Source: Sinomonas atrocyanea (GTDB lineage Bacteria > Actinomycetota > Actinomycetes > Actinomycetales > Micrococcaceae). Taken from it: a DNA stretch of 64,000 nt. This document shows positions 19,092 through 27,979 of the stretch, in pieces. The position numbers were made by a program, and so were the translations under genes. The first letter of the stretch is position 1, and every line of letters starts with the position of its first letter. The DNA lies in assembly GCF_030812675.1 (NCBI RefSeq), contig NZ_JAUSTE010000003.1, positions 186,001 through 250,000 on the forward strand, written 5' to 3'. The notes under the pieces were generated by a model, which saw only the letters and a program-made list of their open reading frames with translations, was not told where the DNA came from and did not search any database.

Positions 19092-19973
19092 ATGGAGACC
19101 TTCATCCAGCTCGTGGTCGACGGCCTCTCGACCGGCTCGATCTACGCGGCCCTCGCCCTCGCGATCGTGCTCGTGAACCAGGCGACGGGCCTGATCAACT
19201 TCGCCCAGGGCGGCCTCGCCGTCCTCTCCGCCTATTTCGCGTATGCGTTCGTGCAGGCGGGGCTGCCGCTCCTGGCCGCGGTGCTCCTGGCGATCGTCCT
19301 CTCGTTCTGCCTCGGCGCGCTCGTCGAGCGGTTCCTCATGCGCCGGTTCGAGCGCGGCGACCCGGACACGGCAGTCGTCGTCACGATCGGCCTGCTTACC
19401 CTCGTCACGGGCATCGTCGCGGTCCTGTGGGGCTACAACAACCTGCAGTTCCCCTCCCTGTTCCCCCTCACGAGCGTCAACGTCCTCGGCGCGGTGGTCA
19501 GCGTCCGCTCCCTCGCCACCACGGTGACGATCGTGGCGATCATGGTCCTGCTGCAGGTGCTGTTCATGCGCACCAAGCTCGGGCTCGCGCTGCGGGCCGT
19601 GGCGGACAACCCCGCCTCCTCCGCCCTCTCCGGCCTCCCGGTGGGGCGGCTGCTGATGGTCGGCTGGGGACTCGCGGCCGCGCTCGGTGCCATGGCCGGA
19701 GCCCTCGTCGGCCCGCAGCTGACGCTCACCCCCGGGATGCTCGACGGCGCCCTCGTCTACGCGCTCGCCGCGGTGATCCTGGGCGGCCTGGACAGCCCGA
19801 TCGGGGCCGTGGCCGCCGCCTGGGGCATCGGGGTGCTCGAGAACCTCGTCGCCGTCTACGTCCCGCTGATCGGGCACGACCTCAAGATCGCCGTCCCGTT
19901 CGCGCTGATCTTCGTCATCCTGGTCCTCCGTCCCCAAGGCCTGTTCGGCAGGAAGGTCGTGGTGCGGGTCTGA
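19092..19973 (+). CDS. livH: Branched-chain-type ABC permease LivH
   Basis: 293 residues with about 8 hydrophobic helices. The N-terminus GLSTGSIYAALALAIVLV and the LINFAQGGLAVLSAYFAY segment are typical of LivH. The central EAA-like loop ALRAVADNPASSALSGLPVGRL contacts the ATPases. It forms the membrane pore with LivM, which starts inside its stop codon (TGATG, 19971-19975). Confidence 0.9.
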   Translation: METFIQLVVDGLSTGSIYAALALAIVLVNQATGLINFAQGGLAVLSAYFAYAFVQAGLPLLAAVLLAIVLSFCLGALVERFLMRRFERGDPDTAVVVTIGLLTLVTGIVAVLWGYNNLQFPSLFPLTSVNVLGAVVSVRSLATTVTIVAIMVLLQVLFMRTKLGLALRAVADNPASSALSGLPVGRLLMVGWGLAAALGAMAGALVGPQLTLTPGMLDGALVYALAAVILGGLDSPIGAVAAAWGIGVLENLVAVYVPLIGHDLKIAVPFALIFVILVLRPQGLFGRKVVVRV

Positions 19974-21091
19974 TGGGCGCAGCACTGAAGTCCCGGGGGG
20001 CCCGGATCGGCATCGCCGTCCTGGTCGCCATCCTCCTCCTCGCGGCCCCGCTCTTCCTGCCCGCGATCGCCAACCAGAGCCTCGTGCGCATCGGGGTATA
20101 CGCCGTGGCCGTGCTCGGGCTGAACATCGTCATGGGCTACACCGGCCAGGTCAACCTCGGGCAGATCTTCTTCCTGGGGCTGGGCGCCTACGTCACCGCC
20201 TACGGCGTCACCCACGGCTGGAACATCGTCCTCGTGTTCGTCGCGGCCGCCGTCATCACCGGGATCGTGGGGCTGCTCGTGGCCCTCGCCGCCGCGCGCC
20301 TCGGCGGCCTCGCGATCGCGATGGTCACGATCGCCCTGCCGATCGTGGGCGTCCCGCTGGCCAAGCGGCTCGACACGTTCACCGGCGGATCCCAGGGCAC
20401 CTCGGCGATCTTCTCGAACGCCCCGGACTGGTCCGGCCTGTTCAACGACCAGTGGCAGTACTACATCGTCCTGGTCGTGGCCGGCGTCGGATTCCTCCTG
20501 GCCCGGCGGCTCGTGCGCGGTAAGTACGGGCGCGCGTTCGCCGTGGTGAAGGGCAACGAGTCGGTGGCGGCCTCGATGGGCGTCTCGCCGTACTGGACCA
20601 AGGTCCTCGCCTTCACCATCGCCTCCGTGTTCGGCGGCGCGAGCGGCTTCCTCTACATGGCGGCCGTCCAGTACACCTCCCCCGAGACGCTCAGCTTCGG
20701 CCACTCCATCAGCCTGCTCGCGGCCATGGTGATCGGCGGGGCCGGCAGCATCGTCGGCTCCCTGATCGGCGGGGCGTACTACATCCTCGTGCCGCAGCTG
20801 ACCAACGCCATCGACCCCAACCTGACCACCATCAGCCAGGGCGTGATCCTCCTCGCGGTGCTGTTCCTCCTGCCCGACGGGCTCGTGAGCCTGCCCCGCG
20901 TCCTCAGGCGGCTCGGCCGCCGCGGCACCGCATCGCGCGCGGGCGGCGCCGCCCCGCCGGCGGGCACCGCCGCCGACAAGCACCACTCCAGCGCTGCGGG
21001 GACTCCCCCGCAGAACACTCCCGCGCAGGTTCCGACCCCGGACGCGGCGCCGGAGGCACCCGAGAAAACAGAGAGGCACGGTCGATCATGA
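19973..21091 (+). CDS. livM: Branched-chain-type ABC permease LivM
   Basis: 372 residues from ATG 19973, overlapping the livH stop. A multi-helix permease with the LivM hallmarks GYTGQVNLGQIFFLGLGAY and the EAA-like stretch KGNESVAASMGVSPYWTKVLAF. An extended, low-complexity Ala/Pro/Thr-rich C-terminal tail of about 60 residues follows the last helix; such tails are common in actinobacterial versions. Its stop overlaps the start of the binding-protein gene (ATGA). The in-frame open sequence upstream of 19973 is a shadow of livH. Confidence 0.88.
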   Translation: MGAALKSRGARIGIAVLVAILLLAAPLFLPAIANQSLVRIGVYAVAVLGLNIVMGYTGQVNLGQIFFLGLGAYVTAYGVTHGWNIVLVFVAAAVITGIVGLLVALAAARLGGLAIAMVTIALPIVGVPLAKRLDTFTGGSQGTSAIFSNAPDWSGLFNDQWQYYIVLVVAGVGFLLARRLVRGKYGRAFAVVKGNESVAASMGVSPYWTKVLAFTIASVFGGASGFLYMAAVQYTSPETLSFGHSISLLAAMVIGGAGSIVGSLIGGAYYILVPQLTNAIDPNLTTISQGVILLAVLFLLPDGLVSLPRVLRRLGRRGTASRAGGAAPPAGTAADKHHSSAAGTPPQNTPAQVPTPDAAPEAPEKTERHGRS

Positions 21092-22344
21092 ACGTTCGGA
21101 AAGGGACACGGGGGCTCCTCGGCGCCGTCGCGATGGCGTCGGTCCTTGCGCTCTCGCTGACAGGATGCCGCGGCAGCGCGCAGAGCGGCAGCGGGGGCAC
21201 GGCGGCATCGCCCGGCATCACGGACACGAGCATCACGCTCGGCATCACCACCCCCCTCAGCGGCGCGACCGCTGGCCCCGGCACCTGCACCGTCGCAGGC
21301 GTCAAGGCCTACTTCGGCGCCAAGAACGCCGAGGGCGGGGTGAAGTTCGGCGACGGCAAGACCCGCAAGGTGGACATCAAGACCTACGACGACGCCTACG
21401 ACCCGCAGAAGTCGCTCTCCAACTTCCAGCAGATGGTCTCGGACAACGTCTTCGCCGAGGGCGTGGGCCTGGGGACGCCGACCAACCGCGCGTTCCGCGA
21501 GGCCGCCATCAGCCAGAAGGTGCCCCAGGTCCTCGTCATGACGGGCGATCCGACCTTCAGCGACCAGAAGCAGAGCCCGTGGCAGCTCGGCCTCGTGCCG
21601 GCCTACCAGAACGAGGGTGGGGCCTTCGGCAAGCTGCTGGCCTCCTCCGGAGGGACGCACAAGGTCGCGATCCTGTCCCAGAACGACGACTACGGCAAGG
21701 GCTACGTCTCCGGCTTCAAGGACGCGATCAAGGGCGCCTCGAACATCAGCGTGGTCGGCGAGCAGACCTACGAGGCCACCGACACGTCGGTGGACGCACA
21801 GATCACCCAGTTGGCCGCGACCGGCGCGGACGTGTTCTTCAACGCCATGTCCATCACCCCGCTGACGATCGCAACCCTGCAGAAGGCCCAGCAGATCGGC
21901 TGGAAGCCCAGCTGGTTCCTGCCCTCGAACACCTCGAGCCCCACGGCCATCCTGCAGCCGGGCGGGGCCTCGGCCTACCCTGGCATCTACTCGGTGGCCT
22001 TCTCCAAGGCCCCGCAGAGCCCGGAGTTCGCCAAGGACCAGGACGTGGTCAAGTTCCTCTCCGACCTCAAGCAGTACGCGAACTACCAGGGCATGCCGGC
22101 GTTCCCCCACTGCATGTGGAGCTACATCGCCGGAGCCACGCTCGACCAGGCGTTCCAGAAGATGACCGATCCCACGCGCGACTCCTTCATGAAGGCCCTG
22201 CGCAGCATCAAGGGCTTCAACGCCCCGCTCATGCTCCAGGGCACGAGCGTGGACACCACCATGGACGGCCAGCCGGCCATCTCCTCCGTGCTCGTCCAGA
22301 AGTACAACGGCAAGGGCTACGCCACGGCCCAGAAGTTCGGCTGA
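21088..22344 (+). CDS. livK: ABC transporter substrate-binding lipoprotein (LivK/HAAT family)
   Basis: 418 residues. A lipoprotein signal with lipobox LTGC (Cys27) anchors it outside the membrane. The mature part is a type I periplasmic-binding fold (GITTPLSGATAGPGTC, then NDDYGKGYVSGFKDAI and TYEATDTSVDAQITQL). It captures the ligand for LivHMGF. An aromatic carboxylate ligand is plausible from the gntR/demethylase neighbourhood; branched-chain amino acids cannot be excluded. It ends the operon. Confidence 0.87.
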   Translation: MNVRKGTRGLLGAVAMASVLALSLTGCRGSAQSGSGGTAASPGITDTSITLGITTPLSGATAGPGTCTVAGVKAYFGAKNAEGGVKFGDGKTRKVDIKTYDDAYDPQKSLSNFQQMVSDNVFAEGVGLGTPTNRAFREAAISQKVPQVLVMTGDPTFSDQKQSPWQLGLVPAYQNEGGAFGKLLASSGGTHKVAILSQNDDYGKGYVSGFKDAIKGASNISVVGEQTYEATDTSVDAQITQLAATGADVFFNAMSITPLTIATLQKAQQIGWKPSWFLPSNTSSPTAILQPGGASAYPGIYSVAFSKAPQSPEFAKDQDVVKFLSDLKQYANYQGMPAFPHCMWSYIAGATLDQAFQKMTDPTRDSFMKALRSIKGFNAPLMLQGTSVDTTMDGQPAISSVLVQKYNGKGYATAQKFG

Positions 22345-22407
22345 CGGTCGCCCACCTCTTTTCCTGCGGCGACTGACGACGGCGCCGGACGGCGGTACCC
22401 TTCGGGC

Positions 22408-23202
22408 ATGACGCAGGACCGTTGGCGCAAGCTCACCGAGTGGCCCACGCTCGTGGCCGCCGTCGTGTTCCTCGGCGCCTACTCGGTGCAGGTCATCGGC
22501 AATCTGCCGCCGCGGGAGGGCGCGTGGGCGGAGGGGCTGCTGTGGGCAGCCTGGGCCGTGTTCGTGGTGGACTATGCGGGGCAGCTGTGGCTCGCGCCCC
22601 GGCGCGGCCGGTGGTTCGTGCGCAACCTGCACGAGCTCGCGATCCTGGCCCTGCCGGCGCTGCGGCCGCTGCGGCTCGTGACGTTCCTCCGGGTGGTGCA
22701 CAACAAGGCCGGCTACGCCCTGCGCGGCCGCCTCGTGGTCTACGTGATCGCCGCGGCCGGGATGCTCATGTACTGCGGGGCGCTCACGGTCGAGGACGTC
22801 GAGCAGAACGTGCCGGGGTCCAACATCCGCAGCTTCGGGGCGGCGATCTGGTGGGCCCTGGAGACGATCACGACGGTGGGCTACGGCGACCACTACCCGG
22901 TGACGGTGATCGGCCGGCTCGTCGCGGCGGCGCTCATGGTCTCCGGCATCGCCGTCCTCGGCGTGGTCACGGCCTCCATCGCCGCGTGGCTCGTCGAGAC
23001 GATGACGTCGCAGACCGCCGCGGAGTTCGAGGCCGGGGTCGAAGAGGTCGAGGCCGAGGTCCAGGACGTGGAGGCCGAGGTCGAGGCGATCGACCAGAGC
23101 CTCGAGGCGAAGGTCCAGGCGCTGACCGAGCGGGTCGAGCGGCTCACCGCGGCGCTCGAGGCCCGCGAGGCCGAGCGCCGCGGCACCTGGCCCGGGGCCT
23201 GA
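22408..23202 (+). CDS. Voltage-gated-type potassium channel
   Basis: 264 residues. An S1-S4-like N-terminal half, including the basic stretch LRPLRLVTFLRVVHNKAG reminiscent of an S4 sensor, leads into a pore with selectivity filter TTVGYGD (155-161) between two helices. The last ~70 residues are a strongly acidic coiled coil (repeated EVEAEV units) that could tetramerise the channel. It should conduct K+ across the cytoplasmic membrane. It looks unrelated to the catabolic operons on either side. Confidence 0.88.
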   Translation: MTQDRWRKLTEWPTLVAAVVFLGAYSVQVIGNLPPREGAWAEGLLWAAWAVFVVDYAGQLWLAPRRGRWFVRNLHELAILALPALRPLRLVTFLRVVHNKAGYALRGRLVVYVIAAAGMLMYCGALTVEDVEQNVPGSNIRSFGAAIWWALETITTVGYGDHYPVTVIGRLVAAALMVSGIAVLGVVTASIAAWLVETMTSQTAAEFEAGVEEVEAEVQDVEAEVEAIDQSLEAKVQALTERVERLTAALEAREAERRGTWPGA

Positions 23203-23220
23203 CGCCCGGAGCCGCCCGGC

Positions 23221-24714
23221 TCAGCCGGCCAGCTCGGCCCTCAGGTCCCGCTTGAGGATCTTGCCGGTGGGGCCCTTCGGCAGCTGCTCCACGATCCGCA
23301 CCTCGCGCGGGTACTTGTAGGCGGCCACCTGGGACTTCACGAACTCGCGCAGCTCGTCTGCCGTCGCGGCACCGGGGGCGCTGAGGGCGACGACGGCGAC
23401 CACCTCCTCGCCGAGCTCGGCGTGCGGGGCGCCCACCACGGCGGCCTCGGCGACGGCCGGATGCTCGTAGAGGACCTCCTCGACCTCGCGCGGGTAGACG
23501 TTGTAGCCGCCGCGGATGATGAGGTCCTTCTTCCGGTCCACGATCGCGTAGCAGCCGTCCGCGTCGGACCGGCCCATGTCCCCCGTGAGGAACCAGCCGT
23601 CGCGGATGGCCTCGGCCGTGGCGTCGGGCCGCTTCCAGTAGCCCTTCATGATGTTGTGCCCGCGCACCGCGATCTCGCCCACCTCGCCCTGCGGGACCTC
23701 CTCGCCGTCGAGCCCCACGACCCGCAGCTCGACGCCTTCCACGGCGGTGCCGATCGAGCCGGGCTTGCGGAGGCGGTCCGGGTGGTTGAACGCGGCCACG
23801 GGCGAGGTCTCGGACAGTCCGTAGCCCTCGAGGATGATGCAGCCGAACTCGTCCTCGAACCGGTGCAGGACCTCCACGGGCAGAGCCGCGCCACCGGAGA
23901 TGCACACGCGCAGCGAGGATGTGTCGTAGCTGCGGTGGTCGGGCACGGCGAGGAGCGCGCTGTACATCGTGGGGACGCCGGCGAACACGGTCACGTGCTG
24001 GGCGTCGATGATCTCGAGCGCGGCCTGGGCGGAGAACCGCGGCAGCAGCGCGATGGCCGCGCCTGCCATGACCGTCGTGTTGAGCGCGCAGGTCTGGCCG
24101 AAGGTGTGGAACAGGGGCAGCCCGCCGAAGACCACGTCCTCGGACGTCAGCGTCAGCAGGGTGCGCACGGTCAGGTCCGCGTTGCGGATGAGGTTGCTGT
24201 GGGTCAGCTCGGCGCCCTTGGGACGGCCGGTGGTGCCGGAGGTGTAGAGGATGACGGCGGTGTCCCCGTCCGCGCGCTCGGTGACCTGTCCGAGCGGCTC
24301 CTCGTCCGCGAGCGCCGCGGTGAACGTCCCGCGGCCGACGGCGACCACCCGCGCCCCGCCGGCGTGGGCGCCCTCGGCCGCCTCCTGGGCGACGTCCTCC
24401 GCAGCGAAGAGGACTGTGGCGCCGGAGTCCTCGAGGTAGTAGGAGATCTCGCGCTGCTTGAGCAGGGGGTTCATGGGCACCACCACCGCCCCCGCGCGGA
24501 GGGCGCCGTAGTAGAGGGCCGCGAACTCGGGCACGTTGGGCAGCATGACCCCGACCCGGTCCCCCGGCTCCACGCCCGAGCGGACGAGCAGCTTGGCGAC
24601 GCGGGCGGCCGCGCCCGCGAGGTCCGCGTACGTCCAGGCCTCCCCGCCGCACGTGATGGCGGTGCGCGTTCCGTGGGCGACGGCGGTGGACTCGAGGTAC
24701 GCGGCAAGGTTCAT
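23221..24714 (-). CDS. Acyl-CoA synthetase (AMP-binding, FadD-like)
   Basis: 497 residues of the ANL superfamily. The P-loop-like A3 motif ILYTSGTTGRPKGAEL, the A5 motif GYGLSETSP, the A8 hinge region GDMGRSDADGCYAIVDRKKDLIxxGG and the C-terminal catalytic lysine in PTGKILKRDL are all present. It activates a fatty or aromatic acid as its AMP ester, then its CoA thioester. It is convergent with the channel gene, 18 bp apart. The chain length or aromatic nature of the substrate cannot be read from the sequence. Confidence 0.86.
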   Translation of the reverse strand: MNLAAYLESTAVAHGTRTAITCGGEAWTYADLAGAAARVAKLLVRSGVEPGDRVGVMLPNVPEFAALYYGALRAGAVVVPMNPLLKQREISYYLEDSGATVLFAAEDVAQEAAEGAHAGGARVVAVGRGTFTAALADEEPLGQVTERADGDTAVILYTSGTTGRPKGAELTHSNLIRNADLTVRTLLTLTSEDVVFGGLPLFHTFGQTCALNTTVMAGAAIALLPRFSAQAALEIIDAQHVTVFAGVPTMYSALLAVPDHRSYDTSSLRVCISGGAALPVEVLHRFEDEFGCIILEGYGLSETSPVAAFNHPDRLRKPGSIGTAVEGVELRVVGLDGEEVPQGEVGEIAVRGHNIMKGYWKRPDATAEAIRDGWFLTGDMGRSDADGCYAIVDRKKDLIIRGGYNVYPREVEEVLYEHPAVAEAAVVGAPHAELGEEVVAVVALSAPGAATADELREFVKSQVAAYKYPREVRIVEQLPKGPTGKILKRDLRAELAG

Positions 24715-24738
24715 TGGGGACTCCTCGGCAGGAAGCTA

Positions 24739-24756
24739 CTGTGGCGTAGGCCACAG
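24739..24756. promoter_or_regulatory. Palindrome upstream of the acyl-CoA ligase gene
   Basis: Perfect 7-bp arms CTGTGGC/GCCACAG with a 4-nt centre lie 25 bp before the ligase start. A second palindrome, CTGAGTCTCAG, is at 24774-24784, next to a possible minus-strand -35 TTGACC (24784-24789). The first is of TetR-operator size; no TetR gene lies beside it. Confidence 0.45.
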
Positions 24757-24823
24757 ATGATTGAACCGTGAAACTGAGTCTCAGGTCAATCGGAATCCAG
24801 TCCCAGACCGCGCGGGCAGCAGG

Positions 24824-25585
24824 CTACGGCGCGAGGTGGGCGTCGCGGAGGGCCGCCGCGAGGTCCTCGGGGGCGCCCGGCAGCGGCCGCCGTCCCCACA
24901 GCCCCAGGTAGAGCTCCGCTGCCGGGCCCTCGACCGTGCCCAGCAGTGCCTGGTCGCCGCCGCTCCCGGCCACCGCCGGCGTGACGAGCGCCTCCGCCGG
25001 CCGGCCGTCGTCGTGCGTCACGGCGAAGCAGACGACGCCGGGCAGTCCCCCCGAGCGGCCGAGCCTCACCTGGCGCGGGTAGAAGCCCTCGAGGACCTCC
25101 CGGATGCCGTCGAGGGCGAGGTCCTCGGGGATGCTCCAGGCGTCCGCGCGGCCGAGGGCGTCGAGGAGGTCGAAGGTGTGGACGGCAAGCTCGTGGACCT
25201 GGCGGCGGGCCCAGAACGACGCCGTCCGCTCGCCCCAGAGCGTCCACGCGGGGGCGTCGGGCCCGGCGGCGCGCAGCACGGCGACCAGGTGCGCCGCGCT
25301 CGCCCGGTACCAGCCGACGGGCGCCTCCGTCTCCGGGCGGCCCTCGAGGCGCGGGGCGTGCTCGGCGCCGAGCGCGGCGGCAGCCCAGCGGTGGATGCCC
25401 GCGAGGTGGTCCACGAGGTCGCGCACCGTCCAGCCGGGGCAGGCCGCCACAGGCTGGGCGAGGTGCGGATCCTGGTCTGCGGCCCCCGCGGCGGCGTCGG
25501 CGAAGCCCCCGGCGAGCGCGGCGACGCGGTCGAGGGCCTCGCCGAAGGCCTCCCTGCGTGCGTCGGCCGGCGCGGCGGGCGTCAC
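24824..25585 (-). CDS. Maleylpyruvate isomerase/DinB-like (mycothiol-dependent family) protein
   Basis: 253 residues from GTG 25585, which overlaps the stop of the upstream hydrolase gene (GTGA). The N-terminal half is a four-helix DinB-like bundle (ACPGWTVRDLVDHLAGIHRWAA), whose His residues usually bind a divalent metal. A C-terminal MDMPI-like domain follows (WARRQVHELAVHTFDLL). Relatives use mycothiol or act as S-transferases/isomerases; most are uncharacterised. Presence of this family fits an actinobacterium. Confidence 0.72.
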   Translation of the reverse strand: MTPAAPADARREAFGEALDRVAALAGGFADAAAGAADQDPHLAQPVAACPGWTVRDLVDHLAGIHRWAAAALGAEHAPRLEGRPETEAPVGWYRASAAHLVAVLRAAGPDAPAWTLWGERTASFWARRQVHELAVHTFDLLDALGRADAWSIPEDLALDGIREVLEGFYPRQVRLGRSGGLPGVVCFAVTHDDGRPAEALVTPAVAGSGGDQALLGTVEGPAAELYLGLWGRRPLPGAPEDLAAALRDAHLAP

Positions 25586-26385
25586 GCGGGCGTCTGCTGC
25601 GCCGCGAGGAACTCCTTCACGGCCGCGGCGAAGACGGCGGCGTCGACGTTGTGGGTCTGCCCCTCGAGCGTGCCCGTGCGGGCGCCGGGGATGGCCGCCG
25701 CGGCCTCCTGGGCGGCGGCGGGCATGAACGCCGGGCTCGCGCCGCCGGTGAGGACGAGGGTCGGGGCGGCGATGCTGCCGAACACGTCCTGCGGGACCAC
25801 GCCGTCCCGGCCCATCGCAGCGTTGTCGTACGCGAGGGTCGGGGCGAGGCGCACGGCGGCGGCCCACGTGGGCGACTGGCGGGTGCTGTCGATCGCCGCG
25901 TCCGGCAGGCCGACGTAGCGCAGGAAGGTGGTCAGGGCGCCGTCGTGGTCCCCGGCCTCGAGCCTCGCGTCGAGGGTCTCGGTGTACTCGCGGGCGCGGG
26001 CCCGGCCGCCGTCGTCGGTCATGAACGGCGGCTCCCACATCACGAGCGCGCGCACGGGCAGCACGGCGGCGGCCCGGGCGGCGAGGGCAGCGCCCGAGGA
26101 GAGGCCGACGACGGCGGCCGCGGTCCCGCCGTCGTGCGCGGCGCGGTCCAGGAGGGCGCCGATGTCCTCGATCTCCCGCTCCGATGCGAACGGCAGGGTG
26201 TCCGTGCTGTCGCCGCGCCCGCGGCGGTCGTAGTTGTAGACCGTGAAGCTCTCGGCGAGGGCGTCCGCGAGGTGGGCGTCCCCGAGGCGGTCCACGGTGG
26301 CTCCCGAGACGAGGATGAGCGGGGCCCCGGTGCCGAGGCGGTCGTAGGCGATGGTGGTTCCGTCGGCTGAGGTGAGACGTTCCAT
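25582..26385 (-). CDS. Alpha/beta-fold hydrolase
   Basis: 267 residues with the usual fold: YNYDRRGRGDS strand-turn, nucleophile elbow GLSSGAA (serine in G-L-S-S-G), an acid-containing TLVLTGGASP region and a C-terminal His in GQTHNVDA. The oxyanion stretch after strand 3 is short (VSGATVDRLGD). Likely an esterase or other small-molecule hydrolase. It is co-transcribed with the downstream DinB-like gene (4-bp overlap) and starts 9 bp after the WS/DGAT stop. The substrate is unknown. Confidence 0.8.
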   Translation of the reverse strand: MERLTSADGTTIAYDRLGTGAPLILVSGATVDRLGDAHLADALAESFTVYNYDRRGRGDSTDTLPFASEREIEDIGALLDRAAHDGGTAAAVVGLSSGAALAARAAAVLPVRALVMWEPPFMTDDGGRARAREYTETLDARLEAGDHDGALTTFLRYVGLPDAAIDSTRQSPTWAAAVRLAPTLAYDNAAMGRDGVVPQDVFGSIAAPTLVLTGGASPAFMPAAAQEAAAAIPGARTGTLEGQTHNVDAAVFAAAVKEFLAAQQTPA

Positions 26386-26394
26386 GGGCCCACG

Positions 26395-27831
26395 CTACCC
26401 GGTGAACCGGACCAGTTCACGGTGCAGCAGCGCCGTGAGCCGATCCTGCTCGGGGACCACGTCCGGATCGCCGAGGACGGCGACGACGAGCTGGCCGGCG
26501 TAGGAGAGGACTGTGAAGCACACGCCCACGTTGCCGGGGGTCATGCTCGCGGGCACGATCCGGGTGATCGGGTGGCCGGCGAGGAAGAGCTGCTCGGCGG
26601 GTCCGCGCATGTTCGAGAGGAACGTGTTCACGAGGCGCTGACGGTCGATGAAGTGCTGGAAGGCGCCGGCGCGGGCCAGCGCGCGGAAGGCGACGCCGAG
26701 CGGGCCGGCGGAGGCCCCGCGGGGCGCGTTGCGGCGCGCCTGGGACTGCGCGGCGACGCGGGCGAGGCGCACGGCGGGGTCGGGGTCTGCGGGGACCTCG
26801 ACGGGGACCACGCCGTTGGCGTTGCCGAGCGTGCCCGCCTCCGTTCTCCGACGGGACGAGATCGGGACCGAGACGACGAACCGCTCGGGCGCTTCGCCGC
26901 GGGCGCGCAGGGCGGTGCCGAGGGCGCCCGCGACCGCGACGAGGAGCACATCGTTGACGGTGCAGCGGCGGGCGTGGGCGGCCCCGACGACGTCCTCGAG
27001 CGGGACCGAGAGGGCGGTGATGCGGCGCCGGCTGCCCGTGGGCCGGTTGAACGCCGTGCTCGGGGCGCGCAGCCGCTCCCTGGGGCCGCCGCTGCTCCCG
27101 CGGCGTCCGCTGCGGCGGCCGAGCAGTCCGAGCTCGCGCAGCCCGGCGGCGGCCGCCGCGAGCGTGCGCGGGGCCGCAGCAAGGGCGCCGAGGCGCTCGC
27201 TCCAGGCGTCCACGAAGAGCTCGCTCGGCCGGGGTGGTGGCTGGGGGAAGGCCGGTGGAGGCGGTGCGGGCGGGGTGGCGCCCGGCGCGGGCGTGGCCCC
27301 CGGCGCGGGGGTGGCGCCCGGCGCGGGGGTGGCGCCCGGCGCGGGGGTGGCGCCCGGCGCGGGATCCGCGAGGGCGGCGAGGACCGCGAGGCCGCCGAGC
27401 CCGTCCGCCAGGGCGTGGTGGGCCACGAACACGAGGGCCGCCGGCCCGCCCGGTCCGCCTGGCAGCCAGTGCGCCGCCCACGGCGGCCGGTCCCGCGGTA
27501 GCCGCTGGCACGCGATCCGGGCGGCGGCGTCCAGCAGCCGCTCGCCGGCCGCGAGCGGGCGGGCCTCGGCGAGGTGGCGGGACAGGGTGAATTCCGGGTC
27601 GTCGATCCACACCGGCCGTCCGCAGCCGGGCGGAGGCGCCAGGAGCCGGCGGCGCAGGCGGGGGACCCCGGGGATCCGCTCCTGAAGGGCGGCGGCGACC
27701 TCGCCGAAGGTGGGCGCGGCCCCCGGGCCGAATTCGAGGACCGCGGCGATCTGCATGGGGGCGGGGCCGCGGTCGGTCGCGAGCACGGTGAGGTCGTTGC
27801 TGCTGATGCGCTCGATCGGTGTCCGCGTCAC
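26395..27831 (-). CDS. Wax ester synthase/diacylglycerol acyltransferase (WS/DGAT) family
   Basis: 478 residues from GTG 27831 with GGAGGA upstream. The catalytic HHxxxDG is present as HHALADG (about residue 137), with the C-terminal WS/DGAT domain containing NDVLLVAVAGAL and FLSNMRGP. Family members transfer acyl-CoA chains to alcohols or diacylglycerol to make storage lipid. A tandem APGATP run interrupts the protein between the two halves (coded by 27275-27364). It starts a minus-strand group with the hydrolase and DinB-like genes. Confidence 0.85.
   Translation of the reverse strand: MTRTPIERISSNDLTVLATDRGPAPMQIAAVLEFGPGAAPTFGEVAAALQERIPGVPRLRRRLLAPPPGCGRPVWIDDPEFTLSRHLAEARPLAAGERLLDAAARIACQRLPRDRPPWAAHWLPGGPGGPAALVFVAHHALADGLGGLAVLAALADPAPGATPAPGATPAPGATPAPGATPAPGATPPAPPPPAFPQPPPRPSELFVDAWSERLGALAAAPRTLAAAAAGLRELGLLGRRSGRRGSSGGPRERLRAPSTAFNRPTGSRRRITALSVPLEDVVGAAHARRCTVNDVLLVAVAGALGTALRARGEAPERFVVSVPISSRRRTEAGTLGNANGVVPVEVPADPDPAVRLARVAAQSQARRNAPRGASAGPLGVAFRALARAGAFQHFIDRQRLVNTFLSNMRGPAEQLFLAGHPITRIVPASMTPGNVGVCFTVLSYAGQLVVAVLGDPDVVPEQDRLTALLHRELVRFTG
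27275..27364. repeat. Five-unit 18-bp tandem repeat inside the WS/DGAT gene
   Basis: Five contiguous 18-bp units, consensus gtggcgcccggcgcgggg on the plus strand, with single-base differences in units 1, 2 and 5. They encode five APGATP hexapeptides in the linker. The length is a multiple of 3, so copy-number changes keep the frame. Confidence 0.93.
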
Positions 27832-27979
27832 CGCTGCTCCTCCGCTGGATTCCCGCCGTGTCGCCGGCGTGGGGGCCAGCGTAGGTGCAGGTGCTCTCGG
27901 CGGGTAGGTGCATCCGGCCCGATCGCCACGTTCCGCCCCCGGAGCCTGTTCTGTCGGAGGGGTTGGCTAGGGTGAGGAG

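Noticed and set aside
20779-22893. A minus-strand frame of about 700 codons opposite livM/livK
   Set aside because: Antisense to a lipoprotein gene with clear lipobox and to livM; no motifs.
27275-27364. Possible noncoding repeat array
   Set aside because: The 18-bp units are in frame and encode APGATP in a protein with intact flanking motifs.
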